34,512 bases of DNA from positions 1 to 34,512 of the IMG/VR virus record IMGVR_UViG_3300021197_001935. One strand, 5' to 3'. Below the pieces are notes generated by a model. The model saw only the letters and a program-made list of their open reading frames with translations. It was not told where the DNA came from and ran no database searches. Of this stretch, positions 24,491 to 32,129 are shown piece after piece. Position 1 is the stretch's first letter, and the number at the start of each line of letters is the position of its first letter. Position numbers and translations under genes: made by a program. The stretch is from a virus.

Positions 24491-24528
24491 TATAAGAATG
24501 AAATAATCATATAAGGGGAAACTAAAAA

Positions 24529-25137
24529 ATGCCTATTTATGGAGACAGCCTAAATACAGATAGCTTCTGGTCAAATCCGACGAGTGAGCCAAAAAGAAAA
24601 TATAGATTTACTTTTAATATCGCAGGACTCCCAGTTTGGACAATCACAAAGGTTAACAGACCAAGTTTCAAAATGACTGAAACTTCACATGTTTTTTATA
24701 ATCACAAATTCAATTATCCGGGAAGATTAGAGTGGGATCCACTTACCTTTACAACTGTAGACCCCATCAGTCCTGATGCGACAGGTATATTGATGAAAAT
24801 GGTTTATGCTTCTGGATATGAATTCCCTGACAAACAATTTGGCGGAACTGCGTATTCCTTTAATTCACTAAATAAGGTAGATTCTATTGACGCTCTTAAC
24901 CCTGTAACAATCAACGCTTTTGATGCCGAAGGTGTCAATGTCGAAAAGTGGACTCTCAAAAACGCTTACATCTCAGCAGTTAACATGGGAGAATTTGCAT
25001 ATGATAATAATGAAATGCTAACAATGGATGTAACATTGACATATGATTGGGCAACCATTGAGAAGATGGGCGACAGAGCAACATTCCAAACTAGCTTAGA
25101 TAAGCCAGAAATTCCAAACTCAGTAATTGAGCCTTAA
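24529..25137 (+). CDS. gp19: tail tube protein, gp19-like
   Basis: This 202-residue protein forms the stacked hexameric rings of the inner tail tube. The family signature is clear: RKYRFTFNIAGLPVWTITKV, RPSFKMTETSHVFYNHKFNY, then PGRLEWDPLTFTTVDPI with a WD-P-LT motif, VNVEKWTLKNAYISAVNMGE, and MLTMDVTLTYDWATI at the end of the domain. T4 gp19 has 163 residues; the extra length includes a C-terminal tail (ATFQTSLDKPEIPNSVIEP). It directly follows the sheath gene, as in T4. Confidence 0.95.
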   Translation: MPIYGDSLNTDSFWSNPTSEPKRKYRFTFNIAGLPVWTITKVNRPSFKMTETSHVFYNHKFNYPGRLEWDPLTFTTVDPISPDATGILMKMVYASGYEFPDKQFGGTAYSFNSLNKVDSIDALNPVTINAFDAEGVNVEKWTLKNAYISAVNMGEFAYDNNEMLTMDVTLTYDWATIEKMGDRATFQTSLDKPEIPNSVIEP

Positions 25138-25168
25138 TAATTCTTTAATATTTTTTAAACTGTGTTAT

Positions 25169-25180
25169 ACTTATTTTAAC
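25169..25180 (+). promoter_or_regulatory. ACTTATTTTAA gap element
   Basis: ACTTATTTTAAC lies about 25-35 bases before the gp26-like start, in an AT-rich gap. It is a diverged form of the recurring gap element. Confidence 0.25.
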
Positions 25181-25203
25181 ATCACTTTTTAAAAGAGGTA
25201 AGA

Positions 25204-26082
25204 ATGTCCGAAAGAAATAATTTAGATCGAATGGCTAGTCCAAGCCCAGATCCAACACAGGGCACTGTTCCACAGGTCCAACCCCCTCCCCCACAACAGG
25301 CACAGGGACTTCAATTCACTGTACCTACAGAATTTGTAGACTTGCCATCAAAAGGCAAGTATTACCCAGAGGGTCATCCCCTAAAAGACAAGACTTCAAT
25401 TGAAATAAAATTTATGACGGCTAAGGAAGAGGATGTACTCGCTTCTACAGTATTGATCAAAAAAGGTATAGTTTTCGACAGGCTATTGCAGTCAATTCTT
25501 GTTGACAGGATCGACCCAAACGATCTTTTAATAGGAGATAAGAATGCTATTCTTGTGGCTACTCGAATAAATGGGTATGGGCATGAATACCAAACAGAGG
25601 TTAAGTGTCCTGCGTGTTCTAATACTTCAAAATTTTCTTTTGATTTGTCCGACTTGAAAACAAGAGTGACTTCTAATGAAGACTATAAGCAAGACATGGG
25701 TGTCGTTGAAACTGAAAGGGGAACATTCAAAATTCACCTGAAAAGGATAGATAAAACTGTAGAAGTTAAGCCAATGACTGGGCACGATGAGAAGCGCCTG
25801 ACTTATATGATAAATGCGAAATCAAAAAATAACATGGAAGAATCATTGGTTACAGATACATTAAAGTCTTATGTTGTCTCCGTAGATGGAGAAACCAGCA
25901 GAAATACCATAAACTCCTTCATCGATTCCCTTCCAGCAAGAGAATCTAGAACTCTTAGAACTGCTTATAAGCATGTTGTGCCAAGGGTCGAAATTTTAAG
26001 CCACTACTCCTGCGCTAGCTGCGCTCACGAACAGGAATTGGAGGTACCGCTTAACACTGACTTTTTTTGGCCTAACGAATGA
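25204..26082 (+). CDS. gp26: gp26-like baseplate hub / tail assembly protein
   Basis: The protein has 292 residues. A Pro/Gln-rich N terminus (about 12-36, disordered) is followed by FVDLPSKGKYYPEGHPLKDK, then IEIKFMTAKEEDVLASTVLI and FDRLLQSILVDRIDPNDLLI, the conserved core of proteins named gp26 in marine T4-like phages. Two CxxC pairs (C135-x2-C138 and C270-x2-C273) probably bind zinc. In T4, gp26 and gp51 assist hub assembly. Position between tube and tape-measure genes is that of two-frame tail assembly chaperones in other tailed phages. The ORF ends DFFWPNE on a seven-T run from which a second frame continues (see 26123-26254). Confidence 0.75.
   Translation: MSERNNLDRMASPSPDPTQGTVPQVQPPPPQQAQGLQFTVPTEFVDLPSKGKYYPEGHPLKDKTSIEIKFMTAKEEDVLASTVLIKKGIVFDRLLQSILVDRIDPNDLLIGDKNAILVATRINGYGHEYQTEVKCPACSNTSKFSFDLSDLKTRVTSNEDYKQDMGVVETERGTFKIHLKRIDKTVEVKPMTGHDEKRLTYMINAKSKNNMEESLVTDTLKSYVVSVDGETSRNTINSFIDSLPARESRTLRTAYKHVVPRVEILSHYSCASCAHEQELEVPLNTDFFWPNE
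26061..26070 (+). other. candidate frameshift site (seven T)
   Basis: The gp26-like ORF reads GAC TTT TTT TGG and stops four codons later. Moving +1 or -2 within the T-run opens an uninterrupted 61-codon frame encoding a coherent sequence beginning GLTNEYIESVYEEIF. The -1 frame stops at once (TAA at 26073). The site is a candidate only. Confidence 0.45.
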
Positions 26083-26122
26083 ATATATAGAGAGCGTTTA
26101 TGAAGAGATTTTCAATTTAAAA

Positions 26123-26254
26123 ATGCACGGCAACTGGTCTTTTCAGGAGGTTTATAGCCTTCCAATAACTATAAGAAGATGGTTTTTGAAAAGAACTGTT
26201 AAGTATTATAAAGATAAAGCCGACGCAGAAAAGAAAGCCCTAAAAAACATTTAA
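26123..26254 (+). CDS. second frame of the gp26-like locus (tail chaperone partner)
   Basis: From ATG 26123 this ORF encodes 43 residues, MHGNWSFQEVYSLPITIRRW onward, ending KKALKNI. The same frame is open and protein-like back into the end of the gp26-like gene (GLTNEYIESVYEEIFNLK before the Met). There is no Shine-Dalgarno site at a suitable distance from the ATG. The block F-x-L-K-x-HG-x-WSF-x-E-x-Y-x-LP...R-x-WF is one I associate with short proteins encoded right after the gp26-type gene in marine T4-like phages. So this may be produced as a frameshift extension of the upstream protein (about 349 residues in all) or by re-initiation. A terminator follows. Confidence 0.55.
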   Translation: MHGNWSFQEVYSLPITIRRWFLKRTVKYYKDKADAEKKALKNI

Positions 26255-26264
26255 ACACTTTGTG

Positions 26265-26299
26265 AAGACCAAGAACAGTAGTTTTTGGTCTTGTTTTTT
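26265..26299 (+). terminator. rho-independent terminator after tail-chaperone locus
   Basis: AAGACCAAGAAC (26265-26276) pairs with GTTTTTGGTCTT (26281-26292) around AGTA: 12 pairs, one of them G-U, followed by GTTTTTTATAA. A strong terminator. Confidence 0.92.
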
Positions 26300-26309
26300 A
26301 TAATAAACA

Positions 26310-26320
26310 ACTATTTACAG
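26310..26320 (+). promoter_or_regulatory. ACTATTTACAG gap element after terminator
   Basis: ACTATTTACAG begins about ten bases after the terminator T-run and ends just before the AAGGAGA ribosome site of the next gene. Its placement between a terminator and the next operon is the best support for a promoter role of this recurring element. Confidence 0.45.
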
Positions 26321-26336
26321 AAAGGAGACCCTCATT

Positions 26337-26663
26337 ATGAAACCCGTTAGTGAAGAGAAAATACAAAATCAACAAATTAATTTTTCGTCTACGATAAATG
26401 AGCAATATTTAAAGAATTTTGCACACAAAGTAGAAGAGATATTAAAGTCCATGATTACCGGAAGACACGCCCCGGTATCTGTAAGTGGAGAAAAAGAAAA
26501 AGTGGAGGCTTTTGCAAAAGCTTTGGGCAATGAAGAGAGATACATAAAGGCTCTCCAAGATTCCAGCCCCACAGAACCTCAAACAATGGAACTTAGGCAC
26601 CAGTTGGAGTCTGCAATCGCAGGCTTTGAAAAGGCAACGGGAATTAAGTGGCCAATAAGGTAA
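26337..26663 (+). CDS. hypothetical protein upstream of tape measure
   Basis: This 108-residue soluble, mainly helical protein contains MITGRHAPVSVSGEKEKVEAF with a short beta segment, ALGNEERYIKALQ and a final ATGIKWPIR. It has a strong AAGGAGA site after a terminator, so it is the first gene of a transcription unit leading into the tape-measure gene eight bases downstream. A chaperone or baseplate role is possible from position; no family is recognised. Confidence 0.6.
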   Translation: MKPVSEEKIQNQQINFSSTINEQYLKNFAHKVEEILKSMITGRHAPVSVSGEKEKVEAFAKALGNEERYIKALQDSSPTEPQTMELRHQLESAIAGFEKATGIKWPIR

Positions 26664-26671
26664 AGTAAGAC

Positions 26672-28564
26672 ATGGCAGAAGAATTCGACCCATCAAAAAT
26701 CGAAGAAGTTACCGAAGCTTTGAAAGAATACAAAAAGGTTGTCCAAGACACTCTTGAGCTAGAGGGAGATAGAAAGAAAGAACAGCGTGAGTTTTATGAT
26801 TCTCTGTTGGAACAACTCATCGAAAATCGCACCAAACTTCAAGATGAGATAAACGCTACAAATAATCTCATCGCGCAAGACCTCCAAGCCCTCCGAGATG
26901 CAGAGAGCAAAGGCAGGGACTTACGAGCCGAACAGATGAGAGAAAATCTAAGTATCTACAGAGCAAGGCTCGATCTCTTGGAAGAAATTAAAAAAGCAGA
27001 TGAGGAGCAAAATGAGCAAATAGAGGAAAGCGTCGAAAGACAGAAAAAAGCCCTCTCTGGATTCGCAGGTGTTTTTTCTAATATGGGAGATTCTGTATTT
27101 GCAAGCGCAGCGAAAACTGTAGCTGCTATGAAGCTGCTAGGGATGGAAGTTCCAAATATTTTTGGAAAAGCAAGAGAGGCTTTTACTGTTCTAGATGACG
27201 CTCGAAGAGAATTAATACCATTCTCAAAAACTATAGCAGATGCAAATGACCTTCAAAACCAATTGGCTGCAAGATTTGAAAAAAGTCGAATACCCATAAC
27301 AGACTTGGGACAAGCAGCACAAAATGCAGCAGGAGACTTTAGTTTATTTGCTACAGAGTCTGCAACAGTACAATCAGAAATAGCGACATTTACAGCGCAA
27401 TTGGGTCTTTTGGGCGTTCAAGGTGGCGGCTCAATGATAGAGTCAATAATCGCTGATACGGGCGTCGAGGGTGCAAAAAACGCTATTGGTGTACTGAAAG
27501 GTCTTACAGTTCAAATGAAAGAGTTGGGAGTAACGCCAGTTAAATTTTTCAATGATTTTCAAAAATTGATCCCACAGTTTGCAATGTTTGGAGAAGCCGC
27601 TGCCATGAATATAGCAAAGGTTTCTTATATGGCACAAAAAATGAAAGTCGATGTCGGAACAATTACTGGTTTTGCAGATAATTTCAAGGGCTACACGGGA
27701 GCCGCAAGAGCCGCACAGAGAATTAATGCCGTTTTTGGCATGAACATTATTGATAATCCGGCTGAACTAGTTCGAACATTTTATACCACAGGTCCTTCCG
27801 GCGTGGCGATGTTAGTAAAGCAAAAAATATTAGAGAGCGGAATTGACATTGAGGCAATGCTAGCAGGACCAGCAGGAGCAGCGAAACTAGGGGCACTCAG
27901 CCCAATACTCGGCGATCCTCAAGGCGCAGGAAGGTTCTTGAGGGCAGAGATCGGCGCTGAAGATCTAGCTGACATAGGATTAGGCGCATCTGCTAAAGAT
28001 TTTGATAAAAATATTGCAGGAATAATCCCCCAGTCAAAACAAATAGAGGCATTGGCTGAAAATATGGCAGTGACACTCTTAAAAAAACTGGGGATAGGTC
28101 TTGGTGAGACAGGCGTCGTCATGGATGCGCTGTTAAAAGATCTCTCGATGCAATTTGCAGAAGCGTCATCGACAGCAATGGAAGGCAAAGCTTTTGAGGG
28201 GGTGAAAAAAACAATTGCCGAGAAAGTTAAAGATATCTTTGGAGTAACGCTTGGCGAAACTGTGCAAACCACACCCCCTCCGGGCGGCAAAGGCACCACT
28301 TCAGCCCTAACAGAAGCAGCAGCCCAAAGCGCCGAAGCTTCCAAGTCTTTAAAAATATCGGCAGATAAACTTGCAAAGTCGGTAGAAATCCTTGAGAAGA
28401 CGATGAGAGACACACGATCACCGGGAGAGATAACCAGAGGTACCGCACCATTTGGTCAACCCGGATTCGGAGAAAATCCGGAGTTTAGGCTGGTTCTAGA
28501 CCCATCAGGAAGAAAAGGCTTGGTCAAGATAATCACCGATGCAGCTATGGGAAAATCTTTATAG
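26672..28564 (+). CDS. gp29: tail tape measure / hub protein, gp29-like
   Basis: The protein has 630 residues, close to T4 gp29 (590). Residues about 5-130 form a long coiled coil (Glu/Lys/Arg/Gln-rich). The middle, about 130-480, alternates Ala/Gly-rich hydrophobic helices (AGVFSNMGDSVFASAAKTVA, IPQFAMFGEAAAMNIAKVSY, GPAGAAKLGALSPILGDPQG), and the C-terminal 100 residues contain another coiled coil (residues about 550-575) after a PPPGGKG linker. This architecture and the place after the tube and chaperone genes identify the protein that sets tail length and plugs the tube. T4 gp29 plays this role in the hub. The call rests on architecture and context more than on a motif. Confidence 0.75.
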   Translation: MAEEFDPSKIEEVTEALKEYKKVVQDTLELEGDRKKEQREFYDSLLEQLIENRTKLQDEINATNNLIAQDLQALRDAESKGRDLRAEQMRENLSIYRARLDLLEEIKKADEEQNEQIEESVERQKKALSGFAGVFSNMGDSVFASAAKTVAAMKLLGMEVPNIFGKAREAFTVLDDARRELIPFSKTIADANDLQNQLAARFEKSRIPITDLGQAAQNAAGDFSLFATESATVQSEIATFTAQLGLLGVQGGGSMIESIIADTGVEGAKNAIGVLKGLTVQMKELGVTPVKFFNDFQKLIPQFAMFGEAAAMNIAKVSYMAQKMKVDVGTITGFADNFKGYTGAARAAQRINAVFGMNIIDNPAELVRTFYTTGPSGVAMLVKQKILESGIDIEAMLAGPAGAAKLGALSPILGDPQGAGRFLRAEIGAEDLADIGLGASAKDFDKNIAGIIPQSKQIEALAENMAVTLLKKLGIGLGETGVVMDALLKDLSMQFAEASSTAMEGKAFEGVKKTIAEKVKDIFGVTLGETVQTTPPPGGKGTTSALTEAAAQSAEASKSLKISADKLAKSVEILEKTMRDTRSPGEITRGTAPFGQPGFGENPEFRLVLDPSGRKGLVKIITDAAMGKSL

Positions 28565-28582
28565 CAATAGGAGCAGCACAGT

Positions 28583-29584
28583 ATGGCGTTTAAACCAGAT
28601 ATTATTTCAGAACTCCCAAAGCCGTTTCAAGCACCAGCTGGTGATTTGTTCGAGGCTGGAAGAGATTATGTAGAAGAAAAACTTAAAAAAGCATTGGGTG
28701 TCGGCAAGCCAGATGTTTTCGGAGGACAATCTCTTCCTACTTCATATGTGGATCCGAGCTTTCTGGCTACCAGCAAAGAACAGCTCCTTTACATCCAACA
28801 CATAGCCAGCAAAAAAACTATCGGTCTTTTTGCCATGCTAACTTCCCTAAGCCACAATTATAACATTGGCTGGAATCCGGAGCAAGTTTACGGTCGACCC
28901 GATCCCATACCGGGCTACACAAACACGGTTAAAACGATGCGAGTAGGCTTTAATCTTGTATCTGCGAACTTGGATGAGGCGAGATATAACTACTCTAAAA
29001 CCATTGGAAGGGGAGGTCTAGAGAGGGTTAGTTTTTCAAACATGTTTTACCCCACTTATAAAGAAATTAACGGCTATAAGACAATTGCATCCCCTCCCAT
29101 CGTGGCGATAAAACATGTTCAATTAATACAAAGCTATGGAGATGTTGTCGATGGTGGGTATTTGGTTGGATATATCGGCGGAGCAAACATTGTACCAAAA
29201 TTTGATGATGGAGCTTACGAGGATTTTGAAAATGGAAATTTCCTATATCCAAAGGTGATAGAAATTGGATTCGACTTTACAGTTCTCCATGATTATGATC
29301 TGGGGTGGAAGGCATCAACGGGGTTTTTGGCAGAGTTGTTTCCGGAAATTGGTAGCGGGGAGGATCTTGGCAGAATTATTGGTGGCAGAAGCTTTGGCGG
29401 AGCATCAGGCGCAGCTTTAGGATCTATCTTGGGAGGCACGACTGACGATGCAGTTAATACTGCTTTTTACCAAGATGAAGAGAATGTCCCCGGCGACGGT
29501 GTTGCACCGGGAGACCCACGGTCCACAGGGGTTTTGCCAATATTGGGGCAGGCAACACTTACAGGTATGTTCGGGAAGAAATAA
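28583..29584 (+). CDS. baseplate tail-tube initiator candidate (gp48/gp54-like)
   Basis: The protein has 333 residues, close in length to T4 gp54 (320) and gp48 (364), which cap the baseplate and start tube growth. A central domain resembles tube-type folds: KTMRVGFNLVSANLDEARYN near residues 117-136, SFSNMFYPTYKEING near 152-166, IVAIKHVQLIQSYG near 173-186, and a final strand VIEIGFDFTVLHDYDLGW near 224-241. The C-terminal 80 residues are Gly/Ala/Ser-rich. Only one such gene is visible here, whereas T4 has two. It follows the tape-measure gene by 18 bases. I am moderately sure of a tube-initiator type function and cannot say which T4 gene it matches. Confidence 0.5.
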   Translation: MAFKPDIISELPKPFQAPAGDLFEAGRDYVEEKLKKALGVGKPDVFGGQSLPTSYVDPSFLATSKEQLLYIQHIASKKTIGLFAMLTSLSHNYNIGWNPEQVYGRPDPIPGYTNTVKTMRVGFNLVSANLDEARYNYSKTIGRGGLERVSFSNMFYPTYKEINGYKTIASPPIVAIKHVQLIQSYGDVVDGGYLVGYIGGANIVPKFDDGAYEDFENGNFLYPKVIEIGFDFTVLHDYDLGWKASTGFLAELFPEIGSGEDLGRIIGGRSFGGASGAALGSILGGTTDDAVNTAFYQDEENVPGDGVAPGDPRSTGVLPILGQATLTGMFGKK

Positions 29585-29607
29585 AGCTAATATAAGGGTT
29601 TGAATTC

Positions 29608-29946
29608 ATGAGTTTGAGATATGAAAATGTAGATGTGTTTATTAATAAAAGCAAGCTGTACTCCTCTACCTTTAGGGACCGAGGCGTTTCTCAAGTTAGG
29701 CAATATGGCACAAGAAATTTGAAATTTCCATCGGTTGAGCAGATGACTGAATTGAACATAATAGCGCATACTTGGAAATACGGAGACAGATATCATAGGT
29801 TGGCAGATGACCACTATGGCGACTCAAAATTGTGGTGGGTAATTGCTTTTTTTAATCAGAAGCCCACCGAGTCAAATTTAGAATTCGGATCCATAGTTTA
29901 TATTCCGCATCCACTAGAAACAATAATAAATATGTACGGAGCATAA
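29608..29946 (+). CDS. LysM-like baseplate protein (gp53/gpX-type)
   Basis: This 112-residue protein has a recognisable LysM core at about residues 50-100: HTWKYGDRYHRLADDHYGD with the GD at 59-60 and YGD at 70-72, LWWVIAFFN at 75-83, and LEFGSIVYIP at 91-100. This follows the LysM pattern of GD, YGD, WW-x-I, N and a final IP. In tailed phages LysM domains of this kind occur in baseplate proteins such as T4 gp53 and the P2 gpX family, where they bridge wedge or hub components. It is shorter than T4 gp53 (196 residues). It lies two bases upstream of the large hub-like gene. Confidence 0.65.
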   Translation: MSLRYENVDVFINKSKLYSSTFRDRGVSQVRQYGTRNLKFPSVEQMTELNIIAHTWKYGDRYHRLADDHYGDSKLWWVIAFFNQKPTESNLEFGSIVYIPHPLETIINMYGA

Positions 29947-29947
29947 A

Positions 29948-32119
29948 ATGAGTTCGAAATCGAAACCATCCAACAAATACTCAGATCAGAGCGTACTTAT
30001 GGCTTGTCTGCCATTTATTTTATTAAGTTCAAAATATCATTTTGAACATCCTCCAAAATTTTACATAAGATCAGATAACACTGAGCACTCAACAGCCCCA
30101 CCAGCGCGACTTGATATGCCAAGTGAAAAAGATTTGCGGAGCATTCTAAAGGTAAACAACATTGATTTGGCATCGGTGGTTCCCAAGATAGAATTTTATA
30201 AAATTTACAGGACTGACTCCGGGGTGAAGGAGGTCTACATACCATATGCTTATGACGCTAGAAAGTATGCCGAAAATATATATGGCAACAAAGAACAAAG
30301 AGGAGACGATGTTGGAATCAAGGGCGTATCTTTTGTGTACGATGAGCAAAACCCTGCCGTAGCTGAAACTTTGTTGGGATGTACGATTGATTTTGTATTT
30401 GCAAATGCAGAAGCTTTAGTTACAAAGCGAAACGCCGGATTCAGGTTCGCCGATCTTTTTTCTTTCCCAAATACAAAATCGAGCGAGATAGTAGACAAAG
30501 GCAAATATGACATAGTGTTACGAGTGGGCTACCAATTGGATGGGGTAACTGATGTATTATCTGCTGACATTAGTGATGCATTAAAAAAACAAGATAGACT
30601 CATAGAGCTTACAATGACTGATTATGATTTAACTTTTAGTCCAAATGGAATGTTAAATGTTTCTGTGCAATACAGGAGTGCCAATATTAACTTTTTTTCT
30701 GCGAAAAAAAATGAAATCTTTGGCGCAAAAGCTTTAACTAAAATTAAGCCTCTCCCCGTTGCAGACACGAAGGCTAAACAATCCGAACCACCAGAGGACC
30801 CTAGCGACCTTACGCTGGATGAAATTCTGGACCCAACTGAGGAAGCACCCGAGGACAGCAAGCCAGCTGTTGATCTTCAGGCTCTATATTCTCGCTTGCA
30901 AACCTACATGGCTGAAAATTGTATGATACAAAAAATGGACGCAAGCCTCGCGGACCTAGTAGCAGAGGGGCAATATTATTTTAGCACAAATCCTTGCAAG
31001 GCAAGCGGTCAACAGAATAATCTAAAGGAGGAATTGTCTGGTCAAATGATCCAAGCCGGGTCCCCTTCCTCTGAAGTAGAAGAAATGTTGCAGAGGTTTA
31101 CAAAAAATGATTATGAGGGCAAAAGAACAATCACCTATTTTTATTTTGGCGATTTAATAGATGCATTGTTGGCTACTAATCCAGAGTTGGTAGAAGAAAT
31201 GAAAAAAAGAAAGTTTTTTATTTTACTTGATAATGTGGGCTACCAGTTTATTAAGGGAAAGCCAATATCTGTTTTCAATGTCGCAAAATTACCAATAGCC
31301 CAGTCTGTTTTCAATGAATGGTTTTCTAAGAGTATAATGGGGCAAGAAAAAAAAATTGTTTCCTTGATGAGCTTTATGAAGGTATATATAATGAATTTTG
31401 CTCTAGGACTTTTGAGGGTTCGAACACAAGACCAAATAGGGTCGGATTATACACCTAACCTAGTTAGAAGACTAATCAGTCTTCCATATCGCATCCCCAC
31501 CCACGAGATTGCGCTCCACAACGGCAGGAGCACCGCCATCGGAGGGAAAACTAAATTATCTCCTGTTAAGGGAAGGTCTTTTTATGCTAAAAATGTAGGA
31601 TCCTCCTATCATGAATATTATACAATTTATGATGAAACCTACTACAACGACCAATTGTCAGAGCGCATGACTAATATAGGTGATGCTGATAGATATTTTT
31701 TTAATTTGGTTGAAGGAATTCCTCATTTTTATATTGGTGCAGATAAGGGTCTGCTTAAAGAGTTTAGCTTTCAAAAATCTTCACTAGGGGAAGAAATATC
31801 TGTCATAAGAAATCTGGAGCCGGGAAACCCATATCAAGAATTATGGACCATATTCGACATCAGCGCAACTTTTATTGGCAATAACTTGATGACAGTTGGC
31901 AAAAACATTTATATGGATCCGTCTATAACAGGTCTTGGCTCTCCTCTTAAAAAAGGCACCGTTGCGAATATCATGGGCTTGGGAGGATATTACATGGTTA
32001 CGAGAGTTGAACACAATTATTACCCGACATGGACAACAAGTATTACGGGGATGTGCATAGTTCCAGCTAGCCAAAAAGCTTCTCACAGCTCTAAAGGCGC
32101 AGTATTTACATATTTTTAG
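29948..32119 (+). CDS. large baseplate hub-like protein
   Basis: The protein has 723 residues. The N-terminal part (about 70-260) has VVPKIEFYKIY, a VYIPYAYD strand and DLTFSPNGMLNVSVQYRS, an immunoglobulin/beta-like region. A long acidic linker (about 275-315) is followed by a helical region. The C terminus (about 600-710) has GIPHFYIGADKGLLKEFSFQ, ISATFIGNNLMTVGKNIYMD and LGGYYMVTRVEHNYYPTWTT, reading like the distal part of hub proteins of the gp27/gpD type, in which a beta domain is followed by a final strand pair with Tyr-Val and a conserved His. Its place after a LysM protein also fits. The exact T4 counterpart is uncertain. Confidence 0.5.
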   Translation: MSSKSKPSNKYSDQSVLMACLPFILLSSKYHFEHPPKFYIRSDNTEHSTAPPARLDMPSEKDLRSILKVNNIDLASVVPKIEFYKIYRTDSGVKEVYIPYAYDARKYAENIYGNKEQRGDDVGIKGVSFVYDEQNPAVAETLLGCTIDFVFANAEALVTKRNAGFRFADLFSFPNTKSSEIVDKGKYDIVLRVGYQLDGVTDVLSADISDALKKQDRLIELTMTDYDLTFSPNGMLNVSVQYRSANINFFSAKKNEIFGAKALTKIKPLPVADTKAKQSEPPEDPSDLTLDEILDPTEEAPEDSKPAVDLQALYSRLQTYMAENCMIQKMDASLADLVAEGQYYFSTNPCKASGQQNNLKEELSGQMIQAGSPSSEVEEMLQRFTKNDYEGKRTITYFYFGDLIDALLATNPELVEEMKKRKFFILLDNVGYQFIKGKPISVFNVAKLPIAQSVFNEWFSKSIMGQEKKIVSLMSFMKVYIMNFALGLLRVRTQDQIGSDYTPNLVRRLISLPYRIPTHEIALHNGRSTAIGGKTKLSPVKGRSFYAKNVGSSYHEYYTIYDETYYNDQLSERMTNIGDADRYFFNLVEGIPHFYIGADKGLLKEFSFQKSSLGEEISVIRNLEPGNPYQELWTIFDISATFIGNNLMTVGKNIYMDPSITGLGSPLKKGTVANIMGLGGYYMVTRVEHNYYPTWTTSITGMCIVPASQKASHSSKGAVFTYF

Positions 32120-32129
32120 GAGCAATTAG

